Assembly: GCA_938038205.1 (NCBI GenBank)
Contig: CALHSA010000014.1
Location: 1 to 34,705, forward strand
Direction: 5' to 3'
Source of the DNA: an uncultured bacterium
GTDB lineage: Bacteria > Bdellovibrionota_C > UBA2361 > JANWWW01
Length of the DNA: 34,705 nucleotides
The translations under genes and the position numbers were made by a program. Of the stretch, positions 8,383 to 16,927 are shown piece by piece (position 1 is the first letter of the stretch; each line of letters begins with the position of its first letter). The notes beneath the pieces are model-generated. The model saw only the letters and a program-made list of their open reading frames with translations. It did no database searches and was not told where the DNA came from.

Positions 8383-10035
8383 TTGAAAAACGTAGATTCA
8401 GCATTCTGGCGTAGATTTAAAGTACTTTTTAAGCTTCTTTTCAAAAGAGAGATAGCAATTTTTTTATTTCCAATAACTGCCTTATTGATTGTCTTTGTAC
8501 TTCTTATAAGCTTTACCTTTGGCCAGCTATCAAGAGCCAGAGGTTTGATAGTTGATTCATTAACTAGGGGTGAGGAAGATTTCTTTTGGTCTTCCCTTAA
8601 ATTTTTTCTTCTCGTCTCTGCCTTCTTAATCACTATTGATGTTTTAAAAAGATTCACTGAAGATCGCCTCGTGTTAAGACTAAGGAGAGCAATCAATATT
8701 TACTTTTTAAGTAAATACTTAAGTTTCAATGTAAGTTACATGATTAATCTAAAAAGGAGTGTGGACAACCCCGATCAACGTATAGAGGAAGATACCAGGA
8801 CATTTTGTGCCCAGACTATCTCATTGTTTCTCATTTTCGTTGGAGCTGTATCTACGCTAATTGTACAAGGCTCAATCTTAATAAAAATGGATCTTGGTTT
8901 GTTACTAGTTGCTATAGCATATGCAATTATCGGATCCACTTTAACTTTTTTGGTTGGGAAAAAATTAATAACTCTTAATTGGCTACAGTTAATGAAAGAG
9001 GCAAATTACAGATTTAAATTAATCAGTTTAAGAGAAAACGCTGAGGCAATTAATTTATTTAGAGAGAATAAAAAGGAGTTAACTCGTGCTAGACAGTATC
9101 TGAGGGAAGCTATAAAAAATTTCATAAATATTATTTCAGTTAATAGAAATTTAGGTTTTGTAACAGGGGCTTATAATAATTTAATTTGGCTAATACCTCA
9201 CTTATTTCTTGCATCCGAGGTTTTTAAGGGTGTTAAAACTTATGGTCAGGTTACAATGGCCACAATGGCTTTTGAGCATTTTCTCAACGCATTAAGTTTA
9301 ATAGTTTCCCACTTTACTAACTTGAGCTCATATGCTGCAGTAGTCAACAGATTGGGTGCTCTACATGAGAGTGTTACTCAAGAATCGAAAAACAATTATC
9401 GAATTCAACCCTCCCAATCTGTTGTTTTTAAAAACGTGACAATCTTTATACCCACTGATAACAAGGAGCTTATATCTAACCTTTCATTTGCTCACACCGG
9501 TGGAGGTATGTTAATTATGGGCGATTCAGGTGTTGGTAAATCAGCAATTATACGAGTAATCGCGGGTATTTGGGATTCGTTCACGGGTACTGTTTTTGCT
9601 CCAAATCCAGAGGAGTGCATTTTTCTACCGCAGAAACCTTACTGTTTTGAAGCATCATTCCTTAGCCAACTTTTATACGGAGTTAAAAAAATTCCACCGT
9701 TAGACCTCGTTTTAAAAACCGCTGAGTTTTGCGGTTTAAATGAAACCATGGAAAAACATGGTGGTTTGAGTGCTATAAGAGATTGGACCAAAGTTTTATC
9801 TTTAGGGGAACAGCAAAAGATTGCTTGGGTAAGGCTTTTTCTATCAAATAAAAAATTTTGTTTTGTAGATGAAATGACCACAGCTTTGGATGTTGAAACG
9901 GAAGATTTATTCTACAAAGAACTTGCTAATCGATCAGCTTTGTGGATCAGTATTGGAGTAAGGGAGAGCTTATTCAAACATCATAAAGTAAAACTTATTC
10001 TGAAAGGAAGAGGAAAATGGGAGCTATTAGATTAG
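8383..10035 (+). CDS. ABC transporter, fused permease-ATPase, SbmA/YddA (ABCD-like) type
   Basis: 550 aa half-transporter that should work as a homodimer in the inner membrane. The N-terminal region carries about six transmembrane helices (starting near 26-46, 70-88, 145-163, 172-192 and 265-300) and the diagnostic sequence NPDQRIEED (129-137) of the SbmA/BacA-YddA-ABCD family. The ATPase domain has Walker A GDSGVGKS (380-387), Q-loop Q417 in LPQKPY, signature LSLGEQQ (472-478) and Walker B FCFVDE (492-497). Family members move peptides, vitamin B12 or fatty acyl-CoA; the substrate here is unknown. The start is TTG at 8383, the only in-frame choice. The 3' end overlaps the exported 612-aa protein by 19 nt. 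Confidence 0.88.
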   Translation: MKNVDSAFWRRFKVLFKLLFKREIAIFLFPITALLIVFVLLISFTFGQLSRARGLIVDSLTRGEEDFFWSSLKFFLLVSAFLITIDVLKRFTEDRLVLRLRRAINIYFLSKYLSFNVSYMINLKRSVDNPDQRIEEDTRTFCAQTISLFLIFVGAVSTLIVQGSILIKMDLGLLLVAIAYAIIGSTLTFLVGKKLITLNWLQLMKEANYRFKLISLRENAEAINLFRENKKELTRARQYLREAIKNFINIISVNRNLGFVTGAYNNLIWLIPHLFLASEVFKGVKTYGQVTMATMAFEHFLNALSLIVSHFTNLSSYAAVVNRLGALHESVTQESKNNYRIQPSQSVVFKNVTIFIPTDNKELISNLSFAHTGGGMLIMGDSGVGKSAIIRVIAGIWDSFTGTVFAPNPEECIFLPQKPYCFEASFLSQLLYGVKKIPPLDLVLKTAEFCGLNETMEKHGGLSAIRDWTKVLSLGEQQKIAWVRLFLSNKKFCFVDEMTTALDVETEDLFYKELANRSALWISIGVRESLFKHHKVKLILKGRGKWELLD

Positions 10036-11855
10036 TAATAATGATTCTTACTATTTTAATACAGGCACAAAAGTCTTTATGCTCTGTTTCTTTTCCATCA
10101 GAACCATACTTAATGAAAGCAAAAAAAATTGTTTTAAACTATTTATCCTTAGACAATACTTTTTTAAACCTTGTTGAAGCGACAAATAATATCGATAAAG
10201 AATTTTTATGTGCTCTTGAACTTTTAAAATTTAATCGAATTGATTCTGAAATACAAAAGAAATTAATAGAGTTTAAACCCAAATCCTGGAACTCTAAGGA
10301 ATTTTTACAGCAAGTTTACAGCAAAATAGCCGAGCTTGTTGATACCACAATTTTAGCAAATGAAATACAGCGTTTAGACTCCCTCAAAGGCAATAATCCC
10401 CCAAAAATAGTAAAAATTTTAAAAGCAATTTACTTAAGAGAATTGAGTGATTTAGAGGTTAAACTCATAGCTGAAATGTTAACTTCACTCCCTTTTTTTG
10501 TAACCTTGAAGTTTTTAGAGGAGGCTAATAATGAGATAAGTAATTTAAACATGTTTAAGATTGTTAATACCTTATCGCATGGCCATCTCTTGGGAGCTAG
10601 CGCAAAGCTAATACAGGCCTATGTTAAGCTTAACTTACAGTGTAATGAACCGAGAGTTGAATTTCCAAAATCCTTGGCATGCGTTAATATTTTTCAGAAA
10701 CCACAAGTGATTTCAGTTGATGACTTTTTGATAGCAACATCGTTGGCACAAGAGCAGAAGCTTGAAACTATACTAAAAAATTATCTAACAGATAAAGAAG
10801 ACTTTAACTGCTTAATCCGAAATATAGCTATGAAATCCCCCCTTCAAGGAGAAAAATGTTTAAAAGCTCTTTATTCTTACGTTTTACCAAATAATTTATC
10901 AGTTAAATTAACTCTTAGTAACTATAAAAATGCATTTAAAAACTTCAAGAAATTACAAAATAGTGAGAAAATTACCCTTTTATTAAATCTTAAGGATCAT
11001 ATTAACAATGACCTTAGTTCAACTCTAACCAAAGTGATTATCTCTGAATCTAACCCTGATGTCTGTTTTACTGCAAGCAAGTTTTATAGTAACCTACTTT
11101 TACCTATCCAAGGCAAACTTACTAAACCCTGTTCAAAGATTTTAATATCCCTGTTAACCTGTTCTGATGTTAAAGAAATTTATAAGCTTCTCAATTTTAA
11201 AGAATTAATGCTCTTATTACCAAATCAATGCTTAATACAGCTTGAGAACTTTACAATACCTTTTCCAAGAAAGTTTTTACGATTTTTAATCCAAAAAGAT
11301 CTCTTAGAAAAAATTGAAACTTGTAAAGTTAACATTACAAATTTCTCTTTGGATACATTTATTCCATTCACCGCCCCAGCCTCAACTAAAACGATAATCA
11401 ATTTGTTGGATAGAGATCTTGCCTACTACCTATTTTCAATCTCTCAAGATGAAACTTTATTAAAAGTGGTAAATATAGATGATAACCTCTTAGAGGCAAA
11501 CTCTATCGAAAATCTAATATCACTATCACCTTTTTTGTCTAAAATTTATCATCCAAAATTAATTTTGGAGTTTGTTCGCAACAAAATTCTAACCTCAAAT
11601 TCTCCTGTTGAATCTAAAGAGATCTTAAAGTTTTTGATTCAATACCTATGTCTTACTAAATACAGCGACTCTAATTTACTGGAGTTCTTAACTGAACTTG
11701 AAAACCAAGTAAAAAATTTTAGAACCTTTGCCCAAATTGTAGGGGTTAGGTATTTACTAATAAATGATCAGGCTTTAAAGAAAAAAATTATACTATACCC
11801 TTTTCGTGAAGATATTGAAGAATTAATGTTATCTTGGTGTGAAAAAATTAATTAG
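10017..11855 (+). CDS. Large unknown exported protein coupled to the ABC transporter
   Basis: 612 aa; I do not recognise it. The N-terminus is a signal peptide (basic start, hydrophobic 5-16, possible cleavage after SLCS at about 23). The rest is almost wholly helical with many Leu/Lys/Asn/Ile and scattered Cys, and no membrane helices. Repeating leucine-rich helical pairs suggest an alpha-solenoid, but I see no clean TPR or HEAT consensus. The ATG at 10017 lies inside the transporter gene (19-nt overlap); an alternative ATG at 10041 follows its stop. Coupling suggests it is a periplasmic partner or cargo-handling factor of that transporter (inference). It ends 8 nt inside the convergent rpsB. 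Confidence 0.72.
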   Translation: MGAIRLVIMILTILIQAQKSLCSVSFPSEPYLMKAKKIVLNYLSLDNTFLNLVEATNNIDKEFLCALELLKFNRIDSEIQKKLIEFKPKSWNSKEFLQQVYSKIAELVDTTILANEIQRLDSLKGNNPPKIVKILKAIYLRELSDLEVKLIAEMLTSLPFFVTLKFLEEANNEISNLNMFKIVNTLSHGHLLGASAKLIQAYVKLNLQCNEPRVEFPKSLACVNIFQKPQVISVDDFLIATSLAQEQKLETILKNYLTDKEDFNCLIRNIAMKSPLQGEKCLKALYSYVLPNNLSVKLTLSNYKNAFKNFKKLQNSEKITLLLNLKDHINNDLSSTLTKVIISESNPDVCFTASKFYSNLLLPIQGKLTKPCSKILISLLTCSDVKEIYKLLNFKELMLLLPNQCLIQLENFTIPFPRKFLRFLIQKDLLEKIETCKVNITNFSLDTFIPFTAPASTKTIINLLDRDLAYYLFSISQDETLLKVVNIDDNLLEANSIENLISLSPFLSKIYHPKLILEFVRNKILTSNSPVESKEILKFLIQYLCLTKYSDSNLLEFLTELENQVKNFRTFAQIVGVRYLLINDQALKKKIILYPFREDIEELMLSWCEKIN

Positions 11856-12648
11856 GTATAAAACCCCTTTTCCTTGGCTTTTTATTAAATTCCCTTTTAC
11901 CTTCAAGTACAGCAGCAGCCATGTTATAAGCAAAAATCTCAATAGCTTTTATGCTGTCATCGTTACATGGAATGGGGAAATTAACAAGAGTTGGATCAAC
12001 ATTGGTGTCCACCAAAGCTACAACTGGAATCTGCAACTTTATAGCCTCTTTCAATGCAGTTTGATCCTTTTTAATATCAAAAATAATAAGCAATTGGGGA
12101 AGATCGATCATTTCTCTAACACCTCCTAAGTAGTTTGTTAACTTTTCAACCTCTCTTTTCAACTTAAGAACTTCTTTCTTTGCCAACCATACATCTTCAC
12201 TCTTATCCTCCACTTTGGCTATCAAATTTTCCAGCTCTTTTAATTTAGCGATAGAGTTTCTAACTGTTTGAAAGTTGGTCAAAGTACCACCCAACCACCT
12301 ATTCACGCAATAGAATTCCCCGCAAGCTATCGCAGCATTTTTTACAATTTCTTTAGCAATCTCCTTAGTACCTACAAATAAAATTCGACCTCCAACACTC
12401 GCCCTGTCATGTATAAATTTTCTAGCCTTCATCCAAAGCTGAACAGTCAAATCTAAGTTAATAATTGTCACTCCATCAACAACTGAGTAAATATACTCGG
12501 CAGATTTTGGATGCCAAACTACCTTCCTGTGACCAAAATGGGCACCAGCGTCAAATAGGGATTTGACCGATAACTCTGGCGGTTGAAACTGATCCTCATT
12601 ATCCATTAAACGAGAGAAAGAATTAGTCTCTGTAGTAGAATCCTGCAT
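11848..12648 (-). CDS. rpsB: 30S ribosomal protein S2
   Basis: 266 aa uS2 protein of the small subunit. Family blocks are clear: SLFDAGAHFGHRKVVWHPK (30-48), YIYSVVDGVTIINL, GTKEIAKEIV, NRWLGGTLTNFQTV, and LVDTNVDPTLVNFPIPCNDDS near the C-terminus. The first 27 or so residues (acidic, Ser/Glu/Gln-rich) extend beyond the usual start. The gene normally precedes tsf (EF-Ts), but here it is followed only by a convergent gene that overlaps its stop by 8 nt, so tsf has been separated. Upstream is a TTGATT / 17 nt / GAAAAT promoter-like pair with 8 nt to the ATG and no Shine-Dalgarno sequence. Confidence 0.96.
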   Translation of the reverse strand: MQDSTTETNSFSRLMDNEDQFQPPELSVKSLFDAGAHFGHRKVVWHPKSAEYIYSVVDGVTIINLDLTVQLWMKARKFIHDRASVGGRILFVGTKEIAKEIVKNAAIACGEFYCVNRWLGGTLTNFQTVRNSIAKLKELENLIAKVEDKSEDVWLAKKEVLKLKREVEKLTNYLGGVREMIDLPQLLIIFDIKKDQTALKEAIKLQIPVVALVDTNVDPTLVNFPIPCNDDSIKAIEIFAYNMAAAVLEGKREFNKKPRKRGFIPN

Positions 12649-12656
12649 TTTGGATT

Positions 12657-12685
12657 ATTTTCTCATCTTGTTATTTAAAAATCAA
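12657..12685 (-). promoter_or_regulatory. Putative rpsB promoter
   Basis: On the minus strand TTGATT (12680-12685) and GAAAAT (12657-12662) are separated by exactly 17 nt, and 8 nt lie between the -10 and the ATG. The expected start site is at or one base before the start codon. This is the best two-box promoter I found. Confidence 0.45.
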
Positions 12686-12690
12686 ACTTA

Positions 12691-12873
12691 CTATCTCTTT
12701 TTTGATTCAGCTTCGTTTATTGCATCTATTACTGCTCTTCCAGAAATCTTTTCAAAGCTAGAATGCTCTACTGCCGTAGGGGTAGGTGTAGGATTGTTGT
12801 CCGCTCTTTCACCAGTCCCATGTTCCTCCGATACAAGATAAAGTAAAGCGAATAAAATAAATCTAAACCTCAT
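12691..12873 (-). CDS. Small exported protein (60 aa) downstream of the histidine kinase
   Basis: 60 aa: a basic hydrophobic N-terminus (MRFRFILFALLYLVS) that looks like a signal peptide, then a short polar tail with a PTPTPT stretch and a charged C-terminus. It overlaps the end of the kinase gene by 11 nt, as other real pairs in this window do. A cleaved product would be only about 40 residues. There is no homology I recognise. The reading frame also fills what would otherwise be a 200-nt gap, which slightly favours coding. Confidence 0.45.
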   Translation of the reverse strand: MRFRFILFALLYLVSEEHGTGERADNNPTPTPTAVEHSSFEKISGRAVIDAINEAESKKR

Positions 12874-13915
12874 TCTTTCTTAATGTTAGTACAAAAGTCA
12901 CTCCAATATCATTAGTTTGTGCGTCAATACTACCTCCCATTTTCTCTAAAATATTCTTAACAAGGCTCAACCCTAACCCAGTTCCCTCAATCTCACTGTG
13001 AAATCTTGAAAAAGGTTGAAAAAGCTTTGGTAACTGCTCGGGTTTTATACCCTTTCCATTATCAGTAACATACACTTTAACGGTTTTATCTTGCTGAACT
13101 GATTTGATATCCACCATAAGATCTCTTGTTGGTTCCCTAAATTTAATTGAATTACTCAACAGATTTCTAAAGACAGTTTCGAGCAGTTTCTCGTCTCCTA
13201 GGACAAACTCTTCCCCACCTACGATCCTGACCTTTCCATTTATTTGCTCTAATTCTTCACTGAAAAATGATACCACCCGGCTTAACAAACTTTTTAAGTC
13301 CACCTTCGATAGTTGTACCTCTGTATTTATTGTCTTGTAGTATTGCAAGCAGGTTTCAACAACCCTTGATAGTTTTTTTTCGCTTCTTGAGATCCCCTCA
13401 AATATTTCTCTTAAACCTTGCTCTAAAGTCGAAACTGAGATAAAACTTATGTACCCCTTTAGGGTAAATAATGCTCCTTTGATATCATGGCTCAAAATTT
13501 TCGAAAAAAGTTCAAGCTCCTGATTTTTCCTATGTAATTCGTGTTGTAATTTAATTTCTCTAGTTCGATCTGTAAAAATTTCAATTCCGAGACCATCTAC
13601 TCCAAACATTGAAAAACACTCCAACCATATTGGGGGTTCTTTTTTTACATTAAGTAAAACCTTGAAAGGCTCGACTAGTTTTTCAAACCTTAAAAACCTT
13701 TCATACTCACTGGAGCTCAAAGGGAATAAAATATGGGTTTGCTCCTCTACGCTTTTCCCTTTAAGCGAATCGATCCCTATCCCTAGTAATCTCTCCATGA
13801 AAACATTGAGAAAAATTGGCTCCAATGTTGGCAACTTGCGTATGATAATTCCTAATGGAAGATGATTTAAAATTGAAAAATCAAAAGAATCTGCTTTATT
13901 ACTTAGTCCTAGCAT
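12863..13915 (-). CDS. PAS-domain sensor histidine kinase
   Basis: 350 aa, with no predicted membrane segment, so a cytosolic sensor. A PAS-like domain occupies about 12-118. A short coiled linker leads to the HisKA box SKILSHDIKG with phospho-acceptor His143. The HATPase_c domain shows the N box RNLLSNSIKF (250-259), G1 DNGKG (285-289), F box LFQPFSRF and G2 GTGLGLSL (311-318). All catalytic elements are present. No response regulator is adjacent, so its target is elsewhere. Its ATG lies 7 nt inside the HDOD gene, suggesting that the two work in one signalling unit. Confidence 0.9.
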   Translation of the reverse strand: MLGLSNKADSFDFSILNHLPLGIIIRKLPTLEPIFLNVFMERLLGIGIDSLKGKSVEEQTHILFPLSSSEYERFLRFEKLVEPFKVLLNVKKEPPIWLECFSMFGVDGLGIEIFTDRTREIKLQHELHRKNQELELFSKILSHDIKGALFTLKGYISFISVSTLEQGLREIFEGISRSEKKLSRVVETCLQYYKTINTEVQLSKVDLKSLLSRVVSFFSEELEQINGKVRIVGGEEFVLGDEKLLETVFRNLLSNSIKFREPTRDLMVDIKSVQQDKTVKVYVTDNGKGIKPEQLPKLFQPFSRFHSEIEGTGLGLSLVKNILEKMGGSIDAQTNDIGVTFVLTLRKNEV

Positions 13916-14811
13916 GCGTATAAATCGTACATGTTCGTGTAGTTTTCCTCAGCTTTATGAAGATAATTTGAAAGCGACTCAAATTTACTTCTTATAAAAT
14001 CAAATTCCGAGAGTTTCTCCTTTGCCAACGTTTGAAACTTGTAAAATCCTCGCGGGTGCGCAATACCCAGAGCATGGGCTGTTAAATCAGCAACCTTAAT
14101 CAACCACTCAGCTGAGTACTGATTTACCTTGTCATGATGTAATTTTATTGCTTTTTTAAGATCCTCTGTGAAATTCCACTCCTCAGCAAGTAATAAACCA
14201 ACATCAGTGTGATCAAAAGGGAATAAAGAGGTTTCTGCCTCTACAAAACCTGATCTTGAAGCCCTTTCAATAATTTTTTCATAATCTGATCCCAATCGTA
14301 TATGTAAAACTAATTTTCCAATATCATGCATCAATCCAGCTAAGAAAATAAAATCCGGTTCAGCCACATTCAAAATAGAGTTTAGCCATTTTGCTATAAT
14401 TCCTACAGAAATGTTGTGATGCCATAATAAGGCCCTTAAACCATGCGTGTTAGAGAAGAACTCGCTCATATAACTAGAGCTTAAAAAAGTTTTCGCCTCT
14501 GAAAGACCGATTATTACAAGAGCCTCAGGAACAGTTCTGGCTTTTGATCCACGATCAAAATAAACAGAATTTGAGATCTTTATTATTCGAGCACTAAAAG
14601 CCTCATCAGCTTCAATTACCTCCTGAAGATCCTTAAGATCGCTATTTGGATTAGTAGCCACCATGAACGCTTTCTGAGCATTTGTAGGTAAAGGAGGAAT
14701 TACTTTGTTCCCTAAATAATCCATTATTATTCCCCTTATCGAGGGGGTTAGCCTTACATTTGTTTGTTTTTTTTCATCCCCCGTAGAACCAAAAAAAAAT
14801 CGAAAAACCAT
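13909..14811 (-). CDS. HDOD-domain signalling protein
   Basis: 300 aa. After a 35-residue leader the HDOD fold begins (IPPLPTNAQKAF) with the typical LQEVIEADEAFSARIIKISNS segment. It retains an HD pair in LMHDIGK (162-163), though HDOD proteins generally lack the full phosphohydrolase site. HDOD proteins occur in two-component, chemotaxis and motility regulation. It overlaps the histidine kinase gene and is divergent from fliD across 76 nt, a context that fits control of motility or surface structures (inference). The ATG at 14811 is preceded by TTTTAT and TATACT-like hexamers within a few bases. MDYLGNK at residue 30 is an alternative start. Confidence 0.87.
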   Translation of the reverse strand: MVFRFFFGSTGDEKKQTNVRLTPSIRGIIMDYLGNKVIPPLPTNAQKAFMVATNPNSDLKDLQEVIEADEAFSARIIKISNSVYFDRGSKARTVPEALVIIGLSEAKTFLSSSYMSEFFSNTHGLRALLWHHNISVGIIAKWLNSILNVAEPDFIFLAGLMHDIGKLVLHIRLGSDYEKIIERASRSGFVEAETSLFPFDHTDVGLLLAEEWNFTEDLKKAIKLHHDKVNQYSAEWLIKVADLTAHALGIAHPRGFYKFQTLAKEKLSEFDFIRSKFESLSNYLHKAEENYTNMYDLYAC

Positions 14812-14877
14812 CGAGTATAAAATCGATGTAAAAATAAAAATCTTAAATACTTCTTAATTTTAAAAATTTTATGCCGA

Positions 14878-14883
14878 TATAAA
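14878..14883 (+). promoter_or_regulatory. Possible -10 element for fliD
   Basis: TATAAA with only 4 nt before the fliD ATG. If used, the transcript would be leaderless or would start just inside the codon. Weak alone; the flanking gap is A/T-rich. Confidence 0.25.
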
Positions 14884-14887
14884 GATT

Positions 14888-16261
14888 ATGCCTCAAATTG
14901 GCAGCTTAGATATTGAGAGCCTAGTTTCTAGACTCATCAATGAGAAACTAAAATTAAAAGTTGATCCCCTAAGAAAATTAAAGCAACTTAAAGAAGCAAC
15001 TAGTCAGGCACTAACAAACTTAAAATCTGAGTTTGAGAAACTATCAACTTCTGTTGATGCTTTTAAATCAGCTAACGGAAATGTTATTGAGAAAAAAGCT
15101 ACTTCGTCAAACCAAAACATTCTAACAGTTTCAACGAGCACTATGGCGCAGGTGGGAAGTTACTCGATTCAGGTTACACAATTAGCATCAGGAGGCCAAG
15201 CCACTTCCGGTGGGTATACATCTAAAGAGTCTGCACTATTCCCTACTCTTGATGATAACTTACCTGCCTCAAGTAGAACATTATCCATAACTATTGGTAC
15301 TGGTTCTAATGCAAGCACCTACTCAATAATTTTGGATAGCTCAGATACACTTGAAAGTGTAAGAAATAAACTTGCAAATATAATTCCAAGCAGCAAAGCA
15401 GCCATACAAATTATAAACACTGGGACAGAATCGAATCCTAACTACCGTCTAAGTATCCTGGCTACTAACACTGGGGTTGATTTAGGAACTGTGCAAATTT
15501 CAGGAGGTTCAGCCCCAGAAATTCAATCTTTCATCTCCAACTTTTCCATTCAGTCAGCTCAGAATGCCGTATTTATTATAAACGGCAATCAATTTGAAAG
15601 ATCGTCAAATTCAATAAGTGACGCGATTCAAGGAGTTTCAATAAATTTAATAAGCACAGGTAGCTCTATTGTGAACATCTCAAATGATGTTAGTAAAACA
15701 ATTGAAAAAATAAGAAACTTTATATCAGCTTATAATTCCGTAGTTGATAAAATATCAGAGGGTAACCAGATAAACGTTAATAAAGAAAATTCAGCTGGAC
15801 CTTTAAGGGAGACAAGAGCTGATGAGCTAGCGTTTACATCTATCAGAATGAAAATCTTTGATACGACTATCACAGAAGGATCAAACTCATTCAATTTATC
15901 CTACTTCGGGATTTCAACCTCGAGAGATGGTAAACTGGGTCTGGATGAGCCGAGAATAAGTTACCTAATCAATAACGAACCAGAGAGGGTAGACGCAATT
16001 TTTAAAAAACTAGGAGATGAGGCAGGTAATATTGTTACAGGAATTAAACAGTTTTTCAATTCTTCAAGCCCTTTTGCTAGTAGTATTAATAACCTTAATG
16101 AAGAAATTAGGAATCTAGATGATAGGATTAAAAAAGAGCTCAGCAATTTAAAAGAGGAAGAAAACATGTTAAGGGCTAGTTTTAGCAAAATTACCAAAAT
16201 TCAGAGCAATTTAAATAGGGCCCTTAGTGTCCTGTCAAAAATCACTAACCCTCTTTTTTAA
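14888..16261 (+). CDS. fliD: Flagellar filament cap protein FliD (HAP2)
   Basis: 457 aa, typical length. FliD caps the growing filament and directs flagellin folding. The N-terminal block starts MPQIGSLDIESLVSRLI, followed by a heptad-rich helix (25-70) and the conserved switch to beta structure at STMAQVGSYSIQVTQLAS. The C-terminal block has AIQGVSINLI, NDVSKTIEKIRNFISAYNSVVDKI, the FGISTSRDGKLGLDEPRI segment and a terminal coiled coil (400-450). These match FliD_N and FliD_C order. No fliS, fliC or fliT is next to it, so the flagellar regulon is dispersed. It is transcribed away from the HDOD/kinase pair and may also start the transcript of the following plus-strand block. Confidence 0.9.
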   Translation: MPQIGSLDIESLVSRLINEKLKLKVDPLRKLKQLKEATSQALTNLKSEFEKLSTSVDAFKSANGNVIEKKATSSNQNILTVSTSTMAQVGSYSIQVTQLASGGQATSGGYTSKESALFPTLDDNLPASSRTLSITIGTGSNASTYSIILDSSDTLESVRNKLANIIPSSKAAIQIINTGTESNPNYRLSILATNTGVDLGTVQISGGSAPEIQSFISNFSIQSAQNAVFIINGNQFERSSNSISDAIQGVSINLISTGSSIVNISNDVSKTIEKIRNFISAYNSVVDKISEGNQINVNKENSAGPLRETRADELAFTSIRMKIFDTTITEGSNSFNLSYFGISTSRDGKLGLDEPRISYLINNEPERVDAIFKKLGDEAGNIVTGIKQFFNSSSPFASSINNLNEEIRNLDDRIKKELSNLKEEENMLRASFSKITKIQSNLNRALSVLSKITNPLF

Positions 16262-16291
16262 AGTAAACACTTAAAGGTATCATCTTGGGTA

Positions 16292-16927
16292 TTGAGATAT
16301 TTACTCTTAGTCGTTATTTTAACTATTCTCGTTATCATACCAAGTCTTAATATCTCGTGCCCTGAGGCTAATTTGACTTTGGGTAACAATCGAATTTTAA
16401 TAATCAGGGGATTAAATGGTTGTTTTGTTATTACTCCCAAAATTAAACGTTTCTATAAAGGGTTAATTCACTTTAGATTCTCTTATTTAGGTAATTACAT
16501 TTTAACTATTACCCCAGTTGTTTATTTAGGAAAGTTTAAAAACTTTGAGGAACCAGAGATAAATGAAGAAAGGCTTAGCTTAAATGCTGTTTTATTAGCG
16601 ACATTCTTAGCAAAGGAGCAACTTGAAAAACTAAACTCAATGAAATCTAAACTTGACCAAGAAAAATTAAAAATTGAGAGTACCTTAAAATTAACATCAG
16701 ATAAAACACAAGAGATTGAGGATAGAGAGCTCAAACAGTTAGATTTATTGACTGACAGGATTTCAAGAACAATAAATAACATTCTACAACTTGAGCAAAA
16801 CTTAGAAGCTTTTATGAGAGTAATGCCAGGGTCACGCAGCCTTCTAACATGGAATAATCTCAGAAAACAAACCTTAAAAACTCCTCCAGATACTATCCAG
16901 ATTTGGCGTGAAAATTTTGTTAATTAA
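16292..16927 (+). CDS. Unknown exported coiled-coil protein A
   Basis: 211 aa. The N-terminal hydrophobic segment (3-20) is a signal peptide or anchor, followed by SCPEANLTLG, a beta-rich part (25-80), then a long charged coiled coil (about 95-175) and a short tail. I do not recognise it. The start is TTG at 16292. The next gene has the same architecture (N-terminal hydrophobic segment, an 'SCPE/SPCV' cysteine, a beta-rich part ending in a conserved-looking Phe-rich strand, a coiled coil), so the two may be distant paralogues that pair. Overlaps it by 20 nt. Confidence 0.65.
   Translation: MRYLLLVVILTILVIIPSLNISCPEANLTLGNNRILIIRGLNGCFVITPKIKRFYKGLIHFRFSYLGNYILTITPVVYLGKFKNFEEPEINEERLSLNAVLLATFLAKEQLEKLNSMKSKLDQEKLKIESTLKLTSDKTQEIEDRELKQLDLLTDRISRTINNILQLEQNLEAFMRVMPGSRSLLTWNNLRKQTLKTPPDTIQIWRENFVN

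Noticed and set aside
8172-8696. 174-aa minus-strand ORF across the apt/ABC junction
   Set aside because: Mirror of two well-supported genes; basic low-complexity translation with no motif.
12650-12841. 63-aa plus-strand ORF opposite the small exported protein
   Set aside because: Antisense, no operon context; the minus-strand frame has a signal peptide and gene overlap.
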